Origin: JALYXS01 sp051003795
Lineage (GTDB): Bacteria; Acidobacteriota; Terriglobia; Bryobacterales; Bryobacteraceae
NCBI GenBank assembly: GCA_051003795.1
Contig: JBPCKZ010000212.1
Coordinates: 1-8,343 of the forward strand
Direction: 5' to 3'
DNA length: 8,343 nucleotides
Shown: positions 6,559-8,343 of the stretch, one piece after another
How positions within the stretch are numbered: the stretch's first letter is position 1
Layout: each line of letters opens with the position of its first letter
Translations under genes and position numbers: made by a program
Notes under the pieces: generated by a model
Told to the model about the DNA's origin: nothing
Seen by the model: the letters and a program-made list of their open reading frames with translations, nothing else
Database searches by the model: none

Positions 6559-6585
6559 CGGGACGCGGCCGGCACGGCTACCCGC
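6558..6585 (+). terminator. Possible hairpin closing the flagellar cluster
   Basis: GCGGG (6558-6562) can pair with CCCGC (6581-6585), with an inner stem GCCG/CGGC (6568-6571 with 6575-6578) around the loop GCA. It begins at the last base of the split gene's stop codon and precedes the TAGAAT box, a sensible place for a transcript end. There is no T-run, so it is at best a weak or non-canonical terminator. Confidence 0.25.
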
Positions 6586-6587
6586 GT

Positions 6588-6593
6588 TAGAAT
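6588..6593 (+). promoter_or_regulatory. Possible -10 box for the cytochrome-like gene
   Basis: TAGAAT differs from TATAAT at one position and ends 10 bases before ATG 6604. Transcription starting about 7 bases downstream would leave a leader of only a few bases, which fits the absence of a Shine-Dalgarno sequence. No recognisable -35 box lies 16-18 bases upstream. The same hexamer occurs at 6183-6188, directly before ATG 6189, where the spacing is too short for that gene. Confidence 0.35.
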
Positions 6594-6603
6594 AACAGTA
6601 TCC

Positions 6604-8343
6604 ATGCGATGGCTGTCTCCCCTCGCTTTCGCCCTATTAACTCCTGTAGTGGGTCTGGCGCAAACGCCCGTCGATTTCTCCAGCGACATTCAACCCATCT
6701 TCCAAAAGCGCTGCATCCTCTGTCACGGTCCCAATATGCAAGCGAGCGGCCTGCGTCTGGACAGCCGCGCGGCGGCTCTGCGGGTCGTCAAGCCGGGCGA
6801 TAGTTCCGCAAGCCGGATGGTCGCCATGGTTTCGGGCGCCGGGCCGAAGATCATGCCGCCAGTCGGCGACCGCCTCACGCCCCAGCAGATCGCGCTCTTG
6901 AAAACGTGGATCGATGAGGGCGCGAAATGGCCCGAGACCGTCGATGCGACGCATTGGTCGTTCCGTCCGATTCAACATCCGAACCCTCCCGCCGTGCATG
7001 ACCGCGCCTGGGCGGCCAATGCAATCGACCGGTTCGTTCTCGCCCGTTTGGAAAGCGAGCGCATTGCGCCTTCCCCGCCGGCCGGACCGGCGACGCTGCT
7101 CCGCCGGGTGAGTCTCGATCTCACCGGCCTGCCCCCCACTCTTGAACAGACCGCGGCGTTCCTGAACGACAAGCGTCCCGATGCCTATGAGCGCGTGGTG
7201 GACCGCCTGCTTGATTCTCCGCATTACGGCGAGAAGTGGGCGCGGTACTGGCTCGACCTCACCCATTATGCCGATAGCGATGGCTACGAAAAGGATCTGG
7301 TTCGCCCCTATGCGTGGCGCTACCGCCAATGGGTTATCGACGCCCTGAATCGGGACATGCCGTACGATGAATTCGCCATTGAGCAGATCGCGGGCGACGA
7401 GCTTCCGAACGCGACCATGGAACAGAAAGTTGCCACCGGATTCTATCGGAACACCTTGACCAATCGGGAAGCTGGCGTGGATCGCGCCGAAACCCGCTTC
7501 GAACAGTTGATCGACCGCACCGGAACGACCGGCACGGTCTGGCTCGGCCTCACCGTACGTTGCGCCCAGTGCCACGACCACAAGTACGACCCGATCAAGC
7601 ACAAGGATTTTTACCAGATTTTCGCCTACTTCAACAATGCGGAAGAGGCCGAAATCGATGCGCCGGTTCCGGGCGAACTCGGCCCGTATCTGCGGGCGCT
7701 TCCCGATTACGAGAAGAAACGCGACGCACTGCTGGCCGAATACGCTATCCCGAAACTGCAGCCGGTTTGGGAAACGAACATCCGCAAGGCCATGGACGAA
7801 CCCGGAAAGGTTCTCGATTGGGACTTCGCGGTGACCGGAATCCGCGCCATGCTCGATCATGGCGAGAAGATCGCGAGGCTCGCTCCCGAACAGCGAACCG
7901 GCCGTCAGCAGAAGGCGCTGACCGGCTACTTCGTGCGCAATTACGGGCCGGATATCGCGAAAGACGCGGCGCTCGCGGCCAAGCTGAAAGAGCTGCGCCA
8001 GAAGCTCGAAGCGCTCGAAGAGAGCTTTCCGGCGCTCACCCAGGCGCAAGTTATCGAAGACAATCCACGGCCTCCTCCAACACACATTCACTTGCGCGGC
8101 GATTATAAGCAGAACGGCGAGGAGGTCCACCCTAACACTCCCAGTTTTTTGCCGACTCTGCCTGCGGGCGCCAAGCCTACGCGCCTGGCGTTCGCGCGCT
8201 GGATAGTCGGCCCGGTGAATCCGCTGACGGCGCGCGTGGCGGTCAATCGGCTGTGGCAAGAGCTCTTCGGGCGCGGGTTGGTTGCGACGTCCGACGACTT
8301 CGGCACTCAGGGCGATAAGCCATCGCACCCGGAGCTCCTCGAC
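6604..8343 (+). CDS. Secreted cytochrome c-like protein, PSCyt1-DUF1549-DUF1553 family (3' end outside the window)
   Basis: The frame is open from ATG 6604 through the last base, 580 codons. Residues 1-19 form a signal peptide (MRWLSPLAF, then GLA before Q20), so the protein acts outside the cytoplasm. A PSCyt1 domain (about 25-110) carries heme motif C37-ILC-H41 and a likely axial ligand Met84 in KIMPP. A DUF1549/PSCyt2 domain (about 118-345) contains WARYWLDLTHYADSDGYEKD and a second CxxCH, C320-AQC-H324. A Lys/Glu-rich, probably coiled segment (about 455-475) leads to LRGDYKQNGEEVHP, then the start of DUF1553/PSD1 (about 522 on: RLAFARWI, NPLTARVAVNRLWQELFGRG), cut by the window edge. The family is abundant in Planctomycetes and Solibacter-like Acidobacteria. 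Its reaction is not established; redox or polysaccharide-related roles have been proposed. A following DUF1501 gene would be typical. It shows no functional link to the flagellar genes. There is no Shine-Dalgarno sequence. Confidence 0.93.
   Translation, partial: MRWLSPLAFALLTPVVGLAQTPVDFSSDIQPIFQKRCILCHGPNMQASGLRLDSRAAALRVVKPGDSSASRMVAMVSGAGPKIMPPVGDRLTPQQIALLKTWIDEGAKWPETVDATHWSFRPIQHPNPPAVHDRAWAANAIDRFVLARLESERIAPSPPAGPATLLRRVSLDLTGLPPTLEQTAAFLNDKRPDAYERVVDRLLDSPHYGEKWARYWLDLTHYADSDGYEKDLVRPYAWRYRQWVIDALNRDMPYDEFAIEQIAGDELPNATMEQKVATGFYRNTLTNREAGVDRAETRFEQLIDRTGTTGTVWLGLTVRCAQCHDHKYDPIKHKDFYQIFAYFNNAEEAEIDAPVPGELGPYLRALPDYEKKRDALLAEYAIPKLQPVWETNIRKAMDEPGKVLDWDFAVTGIRAMLDHGEKIARLAPEQRTGRQQKALTGYFVRNYGPDIAKDAALAAKLKELRQKLEALEESFPALTQAQVIEDNPRPPPTHIHLRGDYKQNGEEVHPNTPSFLPTLPAGAKPTRLAFARWIVGPVNPLTARVAVNRLWQELFGRGLVATSDDFGTQGDKPSHPELLD

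Noticed and set aside
6637..8328. Open frame of 563 codons on the minus strand
   Set aside because: It lies opposite the PSCyt1-DUF1549-DUF1553 gene, whose + strand frame has recognisable heme motifs, a signal peptide and family domains. The minus-strand product shows no recognisable motif and reads like a GC-rich shadow.

Overview
The window is a flagellar gene cluster, all on the + strand, followed at its right end by an unrelated cytochrome-type gene. DNA is GC-rich. Three things suggest an acidobacterium of the Solibacter/Bryobacterales kind: flagellar genes beside a PSCyt1-DUF1549-DUF1553 gene (a family typical of Planctomycetes and Acidobacteria), a hairpin-rich intergenic element, and genes preceded by TAGAAT with no Shine-Dalgarno sequence. 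This placement is inference; there is no rRNA or marker gene here.

Layout. Positions 1-44 hold the last codons of an upstream gene, probably fliR. flhB (99-1157) and flhA (1154-3247) overlap by 4 bases and encode the two large membrane proteins of the flagellar export gate. A 121-bp element made of four palindromes (3251-3371) fills the gap to flhF (3396-4472), an SRP-type GTPase for flagellar placement. Next come the flagellar sigma factor fliA/whiG (4505-5245) and a FliN/FliY-like switch protein (5276-6175). A small membrane-anchored coiled-coil gene (6189-6558) follows; it is split by a +1 frameshift near 6420-6429. A weak hairpin (6558-6585) and a TAGAAT box (6588-6593) separate this cluster from a secreted cytochrome c-like protein (6604 to beyond the window end, 580 codons visible).

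How the genes work together. FlhB and FlhA build the export gate and switch substrates, FlhF directs where the basal body forms, FliA switches on late genes once the hook-basal body is complete, and the FliN-like protein forms part of the C-ring. Short spacings (overlap, 32, 30 and 13 bases) suggest one transcription unit from flhB through the small gene, interrupted only by the palindromic element. The cytochrome-like gene probably belongs to a separate unit.

The observations most worth a second look are the hidden frameshift in the small gene, the four-palindrome element with paired substitutions and 21-bp spacing, the altered GTPase motifs and missing flhG next to flhF, and the unusual N-terminal half of the FliN-like protein. 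I saw no evidence for a wholly new system.
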